64,000 bases of DNA. Source: Pseudorasbora parva. Its lineage: Eukaryota; Chordata; Actinopteri; Cypriniformes; Gobionidae. Numbering within the stretch: position 1 is the stretch's first letter; each line of letters opens with the position of its first letter. Both the position numbers and the translations under genes were made by a program. The stretch is taken from the NCBI RefSeq assembly GCF_024679245.1, contig NC_090173.1, positions 54,316,806 through 54,380,805 on the forward strand. The letters run 5' to 3'. Shown piece after piece: positions 25,102 to 39,800 of this stretch. The notes beneath the pieces were generated by a model. The model saw only the letters and a list, made by a program, of their open reading frames with translations, made no database searches and was not told the origin of the DNA.

Positions 25102-25451
25102 GGTCTGGGGAGTCTGCTCTGTATTTTCTACTGCACAAGAGGCGTGATCAATGGGCAATGACCCATCGTTTATCAATCTGTTATCGCGTTAAACCCGCCA
25201 ATAACAAGCCAGGTGGATAAGCCAGTCTGTGATTGGTTCCCACAAAAGTGTAACAGAAGCAGTAGAAATGAATGTACGGGTTTCCTTTATGAGTTGCCGG
25301 GCGAAATCCAAATAACCGGCAGATCAGGCTGGATTTACCCAGTCTAGTGTGCAGGCTTCTTTGAACCATTTCCCTTTAAATATTTTGTTCTACAAACGTC
25401 ATGTTGATATTTTTAAGGCGCAGTGAGTTTTTGCATATTTCTCCAAACACA

Positions 25452-25704
25452 ACACTGTCAGAAAAAAAAGGTACATTTCTGTCACTGGGGCGGTACCCTA
25501 AGGTACAAAACAGAAAAAGTACTACTATGTACCTCTAAGGAACTAATACGCACTCCTAAAGTACTGATATGCACCTTTTAAGGTACTAATATGTACCATT
25601 TAGGGGTTAGTAAGGTACAAAGATCAAAGACAAAGTACCTTTTTACTTTTGTACCTTAGGGTACTGCCCCAATGACAGCACTGTACCTTTTTTTCTGACA
25701 GTGT
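25452..25704. mobile_element. 253-bp MITE, ACACTGTCAGAAAAAA termini
   Basis: The left end ACACTGTCAGAAAAAAAAGG is mirrored by CCTTTTTTTCTGACAGTGT at the right. The inverted similarity extends inward through the GGTACCCTAAGGTAC and GTACCTTAGGGTACTGCCCC segments. The middle is a run of GTAC-containing motifs. There is no coding frame and no clear target duplication. Confidence 0.85.
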
Positions 25705-27091
25705 ACCCCATATGCCATTGGTAAAATTAAAATTAAAATAAAAACACAAAAAGGTAGTCCCGCCATTGGTTGAGCCAGTATTGTGGGATTGATTGAGGTG
25801 GGAGACTGATCTTGGGATGGATCAGCGGCGATAGCTCCATCTCAATACAAGACGATGAAAAAGGCATTAGGCTAGTCAGGACCAGCAGCGATGATGAAGG
25901 TCCAGAAGCTGCAGGGCAGGGTGGGAAGCATCACCCCAATTTCCCAGAATATGAAGCACTTGTCAGTGTCCAGCTCCACTAATGTCCCCTCTGTAACGGA
26001 TGTTGCCGGCTCACACACCTGGTCCGACTTACTTCGGGGCTCAGGCTCCAGGGCGGATGTGGCTCCAGGCTCAGGGCCCTTCGTGGGCATTAGCTCTGGT
26101 CTGTGGCGGACCCTGAGCCAACAATAACTACACTACACATCTGCTTTGGAGTAACAATAACTGAAGGACACATCTGCTTTTCTATTACCTCATTTACCCT
26201 TAAAAAAGATTCACCCCAAAAATACATTTTCTGTCATCATTATTTACACAGCCTGACGACAATCCAGATGCAAAAAGGATAATTTAAAGAATGTTCCCTA
26301 CTAAATTTTTTATGACCATGTCTATCAAGCCCCCCCAAAAAACACCATTATAATAGTCCATATAACTGCAAATCTTCCCCTGCCCTCTTAATTATATTGT
26401 TATAAATAAATAACAGTTAATAATGCACAATAAATAAACACATAAATGTAACAATGTGGCTGAGTTTGATCTCTAACAGAGGTAAGATGCACACTGGCCC
26501 TTTAAATGAGGCTTGCTGTGAGTTTGGCAGCCTAATGGATGTAAGTCTGTGGTGCTAATGGATGGCAACCTGAAAAATGGCCTTATCTGAAAGGTTCAGG
26601 ACAGCACTAAATGAAGCGGCTGCGTTATGCACATTTATCTGTGTCCTGGTCAAAGGGAGAACCTTAGAGAACCTACTTGATCAAATCTCTCTCTCACACA
26701 CTCAATGTCTGCCTTCTGTTTATATAGAAATGTGTGTGTGTGTGTGTGTTTGTGTGGGTGTGGGTGTGTCTAAGGCTTCTAACTACAAGGTCTCTATAAG
26801 GAAAGACCAGAATTTGACAAAACGTCACTTTCTGCTGAGATTCTGCTGTTCTGATATATCATCAGGTCCTTATGTAATTATTTAATTGCATAATTATGCT
26901 ATTCAGAATTCCTGAATCTGAACTGTGTATTAATGGGCTATTCACAGTCTAAACGTCAGAGCAATCAGATGTCTGAATGAGAGTCATGATCCTGAAGCGC
27001 GTTTCGCAAATGATAAACTAAATTATTCTTGTTTTTATGGAAGTTACTCTAAAGCTCAATCTTGTGAGTGAGGACAGATTTTAAGGAAAAG
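25705..27091. other. Intergenic, no recognised gene; small (TG)n at 26731-26767
   Basis: Frames at 25872-26127 on both strands look like low-complexity peptides and match nothing I know. A TG microsatellite interrupts 26731-26767. The stretch ends at the left border of the large palindrome. Confidence 0.45.
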
Positions 27092-27161
27092 AGTAGTAAT
27101 ATAATGCGGCTTATGACAAAAAGATTTATGGCTTTGACCTTTTGACCTTTTGCCCGATTGA

Positions 27162-27300
27162 ACTTCCGGGGTCACGGTCATGGAGGGGTTTCCGGTATGA
27201 TTTATGACATGACCTTTAGACCTTCCGGGGGTTCATGGGGATTACGGGTATAATTTATGACCTTCCGGGGTTTATGGGGATTACCGGTATAATATATAAT
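27162..27300 (+). repeat. Subterminal short tandem repeats at the left palindrome end
   Basis: Three imperfect units of about 40-50 bp, each beginning CTTCCGGGG and ending in GGTAT(A/G)AT plus AT-rich text: 27162-27207, 27221-27260, 27261-27300. They lie 70-210 bp inside the palindrome border. Mirror copies occur at about 41563-41701. Confidence 0.7.
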
Positions 27301-27719
27301 GTTTTGACAGATGTTTTTATCCTTTGAAGAGGGTATAATATATGATGTTTTGAAGTCGTTAATAATATATGAAGTCGTTAATAATGATAATATATGTTGT
27401 TTTTTATCCTTTGAAGAGGGTATGATATATATTTGTGACGGAAAGTTTTATCCTTTGAAGTTCGGGCTATCAGGACCCTCCTCCTCCTTCTCCTCCTCAT
27501 TCCGTATTATCATGCTGTACTGTGAAAAAACTGTCAAGTGTATCTCACACAAGCATTCTCTTCTTTTCAAATAATATAAACAAAAATCTACCCCGCAAAA
27601 GTTGAATGTTTATAAAATAGTTTAATAAAAAAACCCTGAACCAAACATTTCAGTTTTAAATAAAATGGAGTGACAAAAAATTGCAAATTGTATCAAAAAG
27701 TGTTTATATATTCGAAGTA

Positions 27720-28182
27720 AAAAACACTGCTTATAAAGCAATACAATGTATGAAACGGTTCACACAAAATCATTTAGAGATATTATTTAGTAATATTTAG
27801 ACAGTCTGCATCTAACATTCCACATCTTTTAAAAACAAAAGTTCCCATACCATCCAGGCATCCTATTTCCTGAATATCTCCCGAAGCACCCTCTCTTACC
27901 CGTGGGCTGGGGTTTGCGGGTGTGTATTCCTGACACCTTGTTGCCATCCGCTTCTGATCTCGCCTAATATATGGCACAATTATCCATTTTGAAACGTTCC
28001 TCATCTGTTGGAGTTGGACTATAGGGCCTCACAGGTCACGACATGCGTTAAATGTTTATAGAGTTGAAGAAAAAACATACTGCTTATGAAGCAACGCAAT
28101 GTATGAAACGGGTTCACAAAAATCATCTAGAAATATTATTTAGTAATATCATGCATCTAACTTTTCACATTTTTTAAAAAAT
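27720..28182 (+). repeat. Diverged direct repeat pair in the left arm (27720-27840 and 28066-28182)
   Basis: Both members carry ACTGCTTAT(A/G)AAGCAA, then AATGTATGAAACGG, then a TTCACA(C/A)AAAATCAT-type stretch and ATATTATTTAGTAATAT. They are about 80-85% alike by eye and 346 bp apart. The mirror pair lies in the right arm at about 40681-41143. Confidence 0.75.
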
Positions 28183-31100
28183 AATTAAATAATACATTAA
28201 TTAATATAATTTATAAGCTGTTTTGCTCATGGGTCAAATTTTGATCAGGGGAATACCTGAAACGCACACGCACACAAACACGGTAATTGGTTTTATAAAA
28301 TTAACTTTTCTCTATTTTAAATGAATAAAAACAAATGTTACTAAAATTATTTGAACACTTTTAGTTATAGTTTTAGCTAAATATAATAATAAATATAAAA
28401 ATAAATAAATATAAAAATACCTTTAATTTTTAGAGAGTTGAAGAAGATAAAAAGCAAATAGTTTAAGCCAAAACACCCTCCGATCCTCCCAGAGTACTCC
28501 ACTATGAAATGAATGCTTCAGACCCCCCCTTGGACGGGAGGGGTTAGAGCTGAGACTCTGTGCATCATGTCACAGCACATGTTAAGTTTGTCTGCCAAAT
28601 CTTTCCAGAGCCAATATTTAGTTTGTACTAATTTTCTTTCAAAGTATAATCTTTAAAGTTTAAATGAGATCTAAATCCAATCTTTAAAGTTTAAATAAAG
28701 TCGTATCTTCTTTATCTACCTATGAGACAACCGTATAAGATCTGATGCCACATTGTAGGAATGATTTTCCTTAAATTCAACCTAAAGTATATTCTTACTA
28801 AAATCGTCTGTTCAAAAACTTTAGCTTGTTTAAAATGTAAAATCTTAGATCTTATTTCTACAAATATTCAAAGCAGGTCTTAAACTATTAACCTTGTATG
28901 AACCCATGCTATGAAACACATCGATAAAGTTTGTCATCTGTGGTCAAAGACACTGCATAAGTAACGTTTAATTTTACTCGTCTTATGTCTAAGCATGATC
29001 TTTAAATAATAACCGGTCATATCTTATACTACTACTACAACAGTCAAACATTTTATGGTAGCCGTGATCTAGGATTGTAAGTCGCATATGATTTTTATTT
29101 TCTTGCGTCTTCCAAACTGGTCTTCATCAGTTTGGAAACATACCCTTTACATAAAATATACTATCAGTTATCTACTCAAAATGCATAGAATTTTGAAAAT
29201 GTAATGCTCATGTATGTTGTATGTTGTTGAGACAGTTTGTCTGTTGGACAGCATGAACAGACTTTGGAGAAAGCGGATGACGCTAGGAGGGAGATTGCCC
29301 TTTGACCCCAACGATTTTGCAGGCTGTTAAAGACCCTGCATGGTAGTCATTCATTTCAGTTGTTATTCACCAAAACAGCACAGAGTGAATCTTTAACATT
29401 TAAAATTGTGCATAAAAACCTTACAATTAAACTTACATTTAAAGATGGTACATGTCCCATGGATCTATATTTTACTTTTCTTAGTTCTACAAAGTTTCAA
29501 TATCAATTAAACTCCTAGTTGTCAATAATGTGTGCTGCAATGCACACAACTGTAAGATACACTACATATGTAAGATAGCAAAATAAAACACTGTATGACA
29601 CTAGTTTAAAATTTGAAGAAAAAGTTTACCAAATGCATCTACATATCCGTTGTGTTCTGACACAAAGCCGTTAATTGGTACGTTTTGTTTTATAAAATGT
29701 ACTTTTCCTATTTCTGCAAAGTTTCATGCTACTTTTACTAGCCTGATAAAAATGTAGTTAATACATTGTGAAACAAGACAATCACGCTACCAAATACATT
29801 TGATTTTAAGAAAAAGGGATGTTTTAAAATACAACTGAACCAGATTATTTTCTCTTTTGACACACTATTAGAAAAAATACTTTCTCTGTGATGTTGGAAT
29901 AGGCCTAGGTCTTTTTAAAGTATCACATCAGGCATGTAACAATCATGCAGTGCAATGATCCAAATGAAGCTTCTTATCAAACAAAGACAATTATATTTAT
30001 CTTTCACTTGTGAATATTTGTACGCTAGTATCACACTTGCCATTTTTAATAGTCTTTACTATTGCCTTACGCATCCCAATCCAGCTAAATTATCATTTGT
30101 TTCACATGTTTATGTCTTTTTCCCTATATTATTTTTGGCTCAATTAAATCGATATCGATTAAAGTTTATCGTCATTGCATCTTCCCTATACGGATACAAT
30201 CCAAACATGTTCTTTGTAGGAATTATGTGGGACACAAAACTCTGCGTAAATTCAAGAGGCCTAGAGGAAGAAAGCAGTGAAATTGTATAAGAAAAATGTC
30301 TGCTTTATTGCGATACACATTTTTCCCCCATTGCCTATTCTTAGTCGTATGATCAAGATTACCGTTCACATTTTATTTGCCCGGCGGTATTTGTTTTTAG
30401 GTAAAGATTCCTATCTGGTCGTTGTCAGTGCAAGTTTGTGCAAATCATTTTAAGCATTTTTATTAAATGTCTGACTAAACTTATTTGTTTTCTTTTGACA
30501 AACCTACATTCACAAACAAACGATTCACCTCCAATGTTCCACAACCACAGGGAAAACATTTTGTTTTGCAACACTCCTGAAACCTAATCTTAGTGAATTT
30601 TTCTCACCTAGAACACAAAACTTTGTTCATACCAAACAAGTACGTTTTACACATGTTGACTATTTAACTATTTTTGTAGGTATCATGACATTTTAGAGGA
30701 ATTACTAAAAGATTAAAACACCAAGAATCACAATGTTTGTTGATGATGTGATTGTCATATTTAGTTACATTTCAGATGACCGTTTTGTTTGTTGAAATTT
30801 TTTGGCAAAGGCTCTTCTTTGAGCACCATCAACATTATAGGAATAAATGAAAATTAAGAAATGACACGACAGTCTTTCTATTTGACAGCGTTTGACTAAA
30901 GTGATATTTCTTTTACTGTCACTACAGTCTCAGTCTCATCTACGATGAGGAATCACATGAACCGTCACCGTGAAAAGTAAGTCTTGCTGTTCTACAGCTG
31001 AAACATATACGCCTGTTGCATTCATTAAAGTTTGCGCTTGTTAAACAAAGTTAGACTCCTCTTATAAAGGTTATAGAGACATTTTGAACATTAGCCTTAT

Positions 31101-31995
31101 ACGCGTTTTATCCATGCACAAATCTCTATGTAATTCGAGAAGTACATTTACGAAAGTATCATTTTATAATCAATTTAGGAAAAAAACATTCACAAGCAAT
31201 TGTGAAAGTTTGTTATTTTGGATTTGTAAATAATGACTTTTACTACTCCACCAGATAGGCATGAGGTTTAGATGATTTTAAATGTGTGACCAAACTCTTC
31301 TTTTGACAAACCAACATTTCAAATTATGTAACGAATCGTTTCTTTCAACATCCCACTTGACATTAAAGATTGTGACATGTCGTCAACTATCATCGACGTC
31401 TGACCCTGACGTACGACACATCGGTTATAATAAGCAAGATGTGCTAAAAAATTCCATCTGATTTGTTAGCGCGATAATACCGCATCAACATAACCTGTTC
31501 CTGTTTTAGGTTATAGGTCAATTCAAGCATAATCTTTATGCAACAATTAGTACGCGTGCACAATTTACCACAAATGTTTACCGCGGATAAGATAAGAGAC
31601 ATTTAGCTATAATGAAATCATAATACAGAAATCCTTTCTTCTGATCTATTGTAAAAGTTTGTAAAGTAGATTTTTCCCTGCCAGTAGAGGACAGTTTTAC
31701 ATTTTGTTTCGAAGACTACACTTTGAGCAGAGTCAAACAGGCATAATACAGCATTAAAAAAAATTAAACTATGTTATTTTAGGGGGTCTGTCTGCATAAT
31801 GCGTCAACATGAAAAGCGAGTCTCGTGTTCTTTGAAATATTACGCTTACCATCCACAGAACAGGGGTTAGAAGCCGTGACATGATTAATCTCACTGAGTG
31901 TGTTAAAGCGGCGGGTGTTTTATGGCTATCGAAAGCACCACATTCTTGTTAGTCACATCAAAGCTACAGCCCCTACCTACATAATTTAGTAGGCC

Positions 31996-32004
31996 TATTT
32001 AAAG
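31996..32004 (+). promoter_or_regulatory. TATA-like box upstream of the left-arm ORF
   Basis: TATTTAAAG lies 35-43 bp before the ATG at 32039. With a usual transcription start about 30 bp downstream, the leader would be very short, a compact arrangement seen in viral or transposon genes. The mirror copy is at 36859-36867. Confidence 0.4.
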
Positions 32005-32038
32005 AAGTTAGGAAACGGTCTGCAACTCTAGCGTTACA

Positions 32039-32849
<811 letters not shown>

Positions 32850-33090
32850 GTATTGGCGTATTACATGGTTAAGTCCTTTGTATTGAAAATATTAATACGT
32901 TTCAGTAAAACCATGCAGTATTTTAGCAATTACATTGTAATTGTAATGTTCCTTGTTTTGTGTTACTTGACATTATCTTAGTTTTTTTGTTTATTGGAAC
33001 CAATTTCAATCCCCTCTATGTTACAAACTTAATAATAATTCACTCAAATTGTAGAATATTGTTTAAAATTGTTTGTATTTTTTGAAAAAC

Positions 33091-33096
33091 AATAAA
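33091..33096 (+). terminator. Poly(A) signal AATAAA after the left-arm ORF
   Basis: AATAAA lies 345 bp after the stop codon and is followed by a TTATTATTG stretch. It is the first canonical signal downstream of the ORF outside the tract. The mirror copy is at 35779-35784. Confidence 0.4.
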
Positions 33097-34426
33097 ATTA
33101 TTATTGATGTGTTACATAAAATATGCGCATTGTGTTTTAATTTTTCTTGAGACAAATTAATATGATTATGTCAGTAAAAGTCTTTAACTGAAAATATCAT
33201 CTTAGCATTATCTTAAAAGTCTGCACAAAAAGAAATTTCAACACTATCTAATTTCTGCTTTTTGTTTTGTTTTGTAAATCATAACTGGACTGCGTTACAA
33301 TTATACACTTCTCTCTGGTGACATGTAGGACTTTTAACATGCGGGTACTTGTAGGACACAATCTGTAGGCGCATTTTCCAAAACTCGAATCACAATTCGC
33401 GCAACGACCTTCTGTTTTTACCACACATTAACACAATCCATGTTGGTTTCACACAATATCCAGTCATTTAAAATAATTCTAAAATGCATACATTTTCTGT
33501 TCACACATGCTTAGCCAATACCAAAAATCACGGTTTCTTCCGGTCTTATTTACAAATGCTTAAACAGTACGTCACAAATGAAGAGCTAATGGTCCAATCT
33601 TTAAATATAGTATAAAGCCTCTACTTCTGTAATAATACTGTTTGTAACAAGCTCAGACATTGTTCATAAAATAATCACAAATGATTGAACCTTTTATTTT
33701 TTAATAAACCGTTTCTGGACCTTGATACACTTAAGCTCTCTCCTAAAGTTGAAGAACAAGCTGCTCAAGCAAGCTCTTTGAAAAACAAGCTGCTTGGTTG
33801 ACTTGTTTCTTTTTTTGTACTGTGAATGTTCATAGGCATTTATATGCCTTATTGACTTGCTTTTTTTAATTATTTACCCTGTGACATCTAAAATGTTCAT
33901 TGTGTGCAACCTTTACACTTACATTTCTATTAGTTGCATGTAAATTTTACAGATATGGAAATCTACTGAACTATGCGGAGTAAAATTGACAAAGTAATAA
34001 TTAAATGTAACTTGTCCTGTTAAGTTATATAAAGTATTTTTTACTTACAAGTCTGATGTAATTAATGTAATTACTTAAAATAATTTGCTCTTTTAAATAC
34101 ATTTTACTTGTTTTATGATATGCTGGTAATTGTTTTAAATATAATTAAATGTTACTGTTATAATAATGCTTGAAATCAGTTGAAAGGTTTAAACAGCTTG
34201 AGTGATGATAAACATCAGCGTTCAATGACATATTAAACAGATATTGGAACTAGCAGTTATATGCATAGATAGTGTAATCTCAGTATCAGAACACTTGGAA
34301 AGCCTTTTAAACTAACAAAAAACCTGAAATAAAATTCTGAAATGTTTAAAATGTAAAAATATTTTTTCAAAACAGTTATCAAATGATGGCAACCCTCGTT
34401 ATTAAATAATGTTCATTGTGTGCAAC

Positions 34427-34448
34427 TAATAGAAATGTAAGTGTAAAG
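34427..34448. other. 22-bp asymmetric spacer at the palindrome centre
   Basis: The spacer lies between AATGTTCATTGTGTGCAAC (34408-34426) and its reverse complement (34449-34467). Together with the right flank it repeats, in inverse orientation, 33892-33937 of the left arm. It therefore derives from a second copy of an arm sequence and is not new DNA. Confidence 0.9.
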
Positions 34449-36025
34449 GTTGCACACAATGAACATTATTTAATAACGAGGGTTGCCATCATTTGATAAC
34501 TGTTTTGAAAAAATATTTTTACATTTTAAACATTTCAGAATTTTATTTCAGGTTTTTTGTTAGTTTAAAAGGCTTTCCAAGTGTTCTGATACTGAGATTA
34601 CACTATCTATGCATATAACTGCTAGTTCCAATATCTGTTTAATATGTCATTGAACGCTGATGTTTATCATCACTCAAGCTGTTTAAACCTTTCAACTGAT
34701 TTCAAGCATTATTATAACAGTAACATTTAATTATATTTAAAACAATTACCAGCATATCATAAAACAAGTAAAATGTATTTAAAAGAGCAAATTATTTTAA
34801 GTAATTACATTAATTACATCAGACTTGTAAGTAAAAAATACTTTATATAACTTAACAGGACAAGTTACATTTAATTATTACTTTGTCAATTTTACTCCGC
34901 ATAGTTCAGTAGATTTCCATATCTGTAAAATTTACATGCAACTAATAGAAATGTAAGTGTAAAGGTTGCACACAATGAACATTTTAGATGTCACAGGGTA
35001 AATAATTAAAAAAAGCAAGTCAATAAGGCATATAAATGCCTATGAACATTCACAGTACAAAAAAAGAAACAAGTCAACCAAGCAGCTTGTTTTTCAAAGA
35101 GCTTGCTTGAGCAGCTTGTTCTTCAACTTTAGGAGAGAGCTTAAGTGTATCAAGGTCCAGAAACGGTTTATTAAAAAATAAAAGGTTCAATCATTTGTGA
35201 TTATTTTATGAACAATGTCTGAGCTTGTTACAAACAGTATTATTACAGAAGTAGAGGCTTTATACTATATTTAAAGATTGGACCATTAGCTCTTCATTTG
35301 TGACGTACTGTTTAAGCATTTGTAAATAAGACCGGAAGAAACCGTGATTTTTGGTATTGGCTAAGCATGTGTGAACAGAAAATGTATGCATTTTAGAATT
35401 ATTTTAAATGACTGGATATTGTGTGAAACCAACATGGATTGTGTTAATGTGTGGTAAAAACAGAAGGTCGTTGCGCGAATTGTGATTCGAGTTTTGGAAA
35501 ATGCGCCTACAGATTGTGTCCTACAAGTACCCGCATGTTAAAAGTCCTACATGTCACCAGAGAGAAGTGTATAATTGTAACGCAGTCCAGTTATGATTTA
35601 CAAAACAAAACAAAAAGCAGAAATTAGATAGTGTTGAAATTTCTTTTTGTGCAGACTTTTAAGATAATGCTAAGATGATATTTTCAGTTAAAGACTTTTA
35701 CTGACATAATCATATTAATTTGTCTCAAGAAAAATTAAAACACAATGCGCATATTTTATGTAACACATCAATAATAATTTTATTGTTTTTCAAAAAATAC
35801 AAACAATTTTAAACAATATTCTACAATTTGAGTGAATTATTATTAAGTTTGTAACATAGAGGGGATTGAAATTGGTTCCAATAAACAAAAAAACTAAGAT
35901 AATGTCAAGTAACACAAAACAAGGAACATTACAATTACAATGTAATTGCTAAAATACTGCATGGTTTTACTGAAACGTATTAATATTTTCAATACAAAGG
36001 ACTTAACCATGTAATACGCCAATAC

Positions 36026-36117
<92 letters not shown>

Positions 36118-36119
36118 CA
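36026..36119 (-). repeat. (TGAT)n tetranucleotide tract, right arm, 94 bp
   Basis: Mirror of 32744-32849 but shorter by exactly three 4-bp units. This is the only length difference between the arms that I found. Confidence 0.98.
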
Positions 36120-36824
36120 TTCAGTATCACTCAACATATAACTCAGCTTAAAGAACATGTCTATTAGCGAAAAGGTAGCGTGCAACATAGACATGTCACT
36201 ACACAAGAGGACAAGACTCTTTGTACAGCATTCGAAAGGGTAGTCCTCTGGAATTGGGAAGTCATTATCAGAGTCGGAATCACTGCTGCTTTGAAGCCAA
36301 TACTTTGAATTTCGAATTTCAGCCTCCTCATAACATTTACGCAACTTAAGGCGGTTTTGTTCATGTAGCGTCTTGTTCCTGCAGGTTGATACGAGTACGT
36401 AATCATCAGGCTTTGGTTCCTTACTGTCCTTTGTCACCTTGTACCTCACATTGGGCGTCGCTCCATCCCATTCGTTTATGTAATAGGTTTTACTAGCAAC
36501 CCCATTAAGATCGCTCCAAACACGGTTGTAGAAAAATGACCAGTCTTTAGCGGAGAAAAGCACACAAGGTGTCTCCGATGTAAGTTCTTCTTCAAAAAAT
36601 TCCATGGCGTAGAGTTTAACCGTGTGTGATGTCTTGTCAAAAACAAACCCCCCGATATAAACGTCACCTAGCAGAAATTCCTGTTTGACAAAATCTTCAT
36701 CTTCATGAAGAAACTTGGTCAAATGGATCCTCTGTTTTTTCTGTAGTGCGTAAGGAAGGTTTTCTACCGTTTCAACAGAACTTCTTGTCGGTGTTACACC
36801 CACCAAAGATGTTTCAGTAGTCAT
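36117..36824 (-). CDS. Unknown 235-residue protein, right palindrome arm
   Basis: This is the mirror copy of the ORF at 32039-32746 and encodes an identical protein: same start, same acidic serine patch at residues 179-188, same hydrophobic C-terminal tail. The two genes converge, their 3' ends facing the palindrome centre about 3.4 kb apart. Each has its own TATA-like box and AATAAA. Full identity means either that the duplication is very recent, or that the arms are kept alike by gene conversion, or that the assembly duplicated one copy. I cannot assign a function. Confidence 0.6.
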
Positions 36825-39800
36825 TGTAACGCTAGAGTTGCAGACCGTTTCCTAACTTCTTTAAATAGGCCTACTAAATTATGTAGGTAGGGGCTGTAGC
36901 TTTGATGTGACTAACAAGAATGTGGTGCTTTCGATAGCCATAAAACACCCGCCGCTTTAACACACTCAGTGAGATTAATCATGTCACGGCTTCTAACCCC
37001 TGTTCTGTGGATGGTAAGCGTAATATTTCAAAGAACACGAGACTCGCTTTTCATGTTGACGCATTATGCAGACAGACCCCCTAAAATAACATAGTTTAAT
37101 TTTTTTTAATGCTGTATTATGCCTGTTTGACTCTGCTCAAAGTGTAGTCTTCGAAACAAAATGTAAAACTGTCCTCTACTGGCAGGGAAAAATCTACTTT
37201 ACAAACTTTTACAATAGATCAGAAGAAAGGATTTCTGTATTATGATTTCATTATAGCTAAATGTCTCTTATCTTATCCGCGGTAAACATTTGTGGTAAAT
37301 TGTGCACGCGTACTAATTGTTGCATAAAGATTATGCTTGAATTGACCTATAACCTAAAACAGGAACAGGTTATGTTGATGCGGTATTATCGCGCTAACAA
37401 ATCAGATGGAATTTTTTAGCACATCTTGCTTATTATAACCGATGTGTCGTACGTCAGGGTCAGACGTCGATGATAGTTGACGACATGTCACAATCTTTAA
37501 TGTCAAGTGGGATGTTGAAAGAAACGATTCGTTACATAATTTGAAATGTTGGTTTGTCAAAAGAAGAGTTTGGTCACACATTTAAAATCATCTAAACCTC
37601 ATGCCTATCTGGTGGAGTAGTAAAAGTCATTATTTACAAATCCAAAATAACAAACTTTCACAATTGCTTGTGAATGTTTTTTTCCTAAATTGATTATAAA
37701 ATGATACTTTCGTAAATGTACTTCTCGAATTACATAGAGATTTGTGCATGGATAAAACGCGTATAAGGCTAATGTTCAAAATGTCTCTATAACCTTTATA
37801 AGAGGAGTCTAACTTTGTTTAACAAGCGCAAACTTTAATGAATGCAACAGGCGTATATGTTTCAGCTGTAGAACAGCAAGACTTACTTTTCACGGTGACG
37901 GTTCATGTGATTCCTCATCGTAGATGAGACTGAGACTGTAGTGACAGTAAAAGAAATATCACTTTAGTCAAACGCTGTCAAATAGAAAGACTGTCGTGTC
38001 ATTTCTTAATTTTCATTTATTCCTATAATGTTGATGGTGCTCAAAGAAGAGCCTTTGCCAAAAAATTTCAACAAACAAAACGGTCATCTGAAATGTAACT
38101 AAATATGACAATCACATCATCAACAAACATTGTGATTCTTGGTGTTTTAATCTTTTAGTAATTCCTCTAAAATGTCATGATACCTACAAAAATAGTTAAA
38201 TAGTCAACATGTGTAAAACGTACTTGTTTGGTATGAACAAAGTTTTGTGTTCTAGGTGAGAAAAATTCACTAAGATTAGGTTTCAGGAGTGTTGCAAAAC
38301 AAAATGTTTTCCCTGTGGTTGTGGAACATTGGAGGTGAATCGTTTGTTTGTGAATGTAGGTTTGTCAAAAGAAAACAAATAAGTTTAGTCAGACATTTAA
38401 TAAAAATGCTTAAAATGATTTGCACAAACTTGCACTGACAACGACCAGATAGGAATCTTTACCTAAAAACAAATACCGCCGGGCAAATAAAATGTGAACG
38501 GTAATCTTGATCATACGACTAAGAATAGGCAATGGGGGAAAAATGTGTATCGCAATAAAGCAGACATTTTTCTTATACAATTTCACTGCTTTCTTCCTCT
38601 AGGCCTCTTGAATTTACGCAGAGTTTTGTGTCCCACATAATTCCTACAAAGAACATGTTTGGATTGTATCCGTATAGGGAAGATGCAATGACGATAAACT
38701 TTAATCGATATCGATTTAATTGAGCCAAAAATAATATAGGGAAAAAGACATAAACATGTGAAACAAATGATAATTTAGCTGGATTGGGATGCGTAAGGCA
38801 ATAGTAAAGACTATTAAAAATGGCAAGTGTGATACTAGCGTACAAATATTCACAAGTGAAAGATAAATATAATTGTCTTTGTTTGATAAGAAGCTTCATT
38901 TGGATCATTGCACTGCATGATTGTTACATGCCTGATGTGATACTTTAAAAAGACCTAGGCCTATTCCAACATCACAGAGAAAGTATTTTTTCTAATAGTT
39001 TGTCAAAAGAGAAAATAATCTGGTTCAGTTGTATTTTAAAACATCCCTTTTTCTTAAAATCAAATGTATTTGGTAGCGTGATTGTCTTGTTTCACAATGT
39101 ATTAACTACATTTTTATCAGGCTAGTAAAAGTAGCATGAAACTTTGCAGAAATAGGAAAAGTACATTTTATAAAACAAAACGTACCAATTAACGGCTTTG
39201 TGTCAGAACACAACGGATATGTAGATGCATTTGGTAAACTTTTTCTTCAAATTTTAAACTAGTGTCATACAGTGTTTTATTTTGCTATCTTACATATGTA
39301 GTGTATCTTACAGTTGTGTGCATTGCAGCACACATTATTGACAACTAGGAGTTTAATTGATATTGAAACTTTGTAGAACTAAGAAAAGTAAAATATAGAT
39401 CCATGGGACATGTACCATCTTTAAATGTAAGTTTAATTGTAAGGTTTTTATGCACAATTTTAAATGTTAAAGATTCACTCTGTGCTGTTTTGGTGAATAA
39501 CAACTGAAATGAATGACTACCATGCAGGGTCTTTAACAGCCTGCAAAATCGTTGGGGTCAAAGGGCAATCTCCCTCCTAGCGTCATCCGCTTTCTCCAAA
39601 GTCTGTTCATGCTGTCCAACAGACAAACTGTCTCAACAACATACAACATACATGAGCATTACATTTTCAAAATTCTATGCATTTTGAGTAGATAACTGAT
39701 AGTATATTTTATGTAAAGGGTATGTTTCCAAACTGATGAAGACCAGTTTGGAAGACGCAAGAAAATAAAAATCATATGCGACTTACAATCCTAGATCACG

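Noticed and set aside
29955..30290. 111-codon ORF in the left arm (mirror 38573-38908)
   Set aside because: The peptide has no domain, lies in AT-rich DNA and shows no promoter or poly(A) context; probably a chance frame duplicated with the arm.
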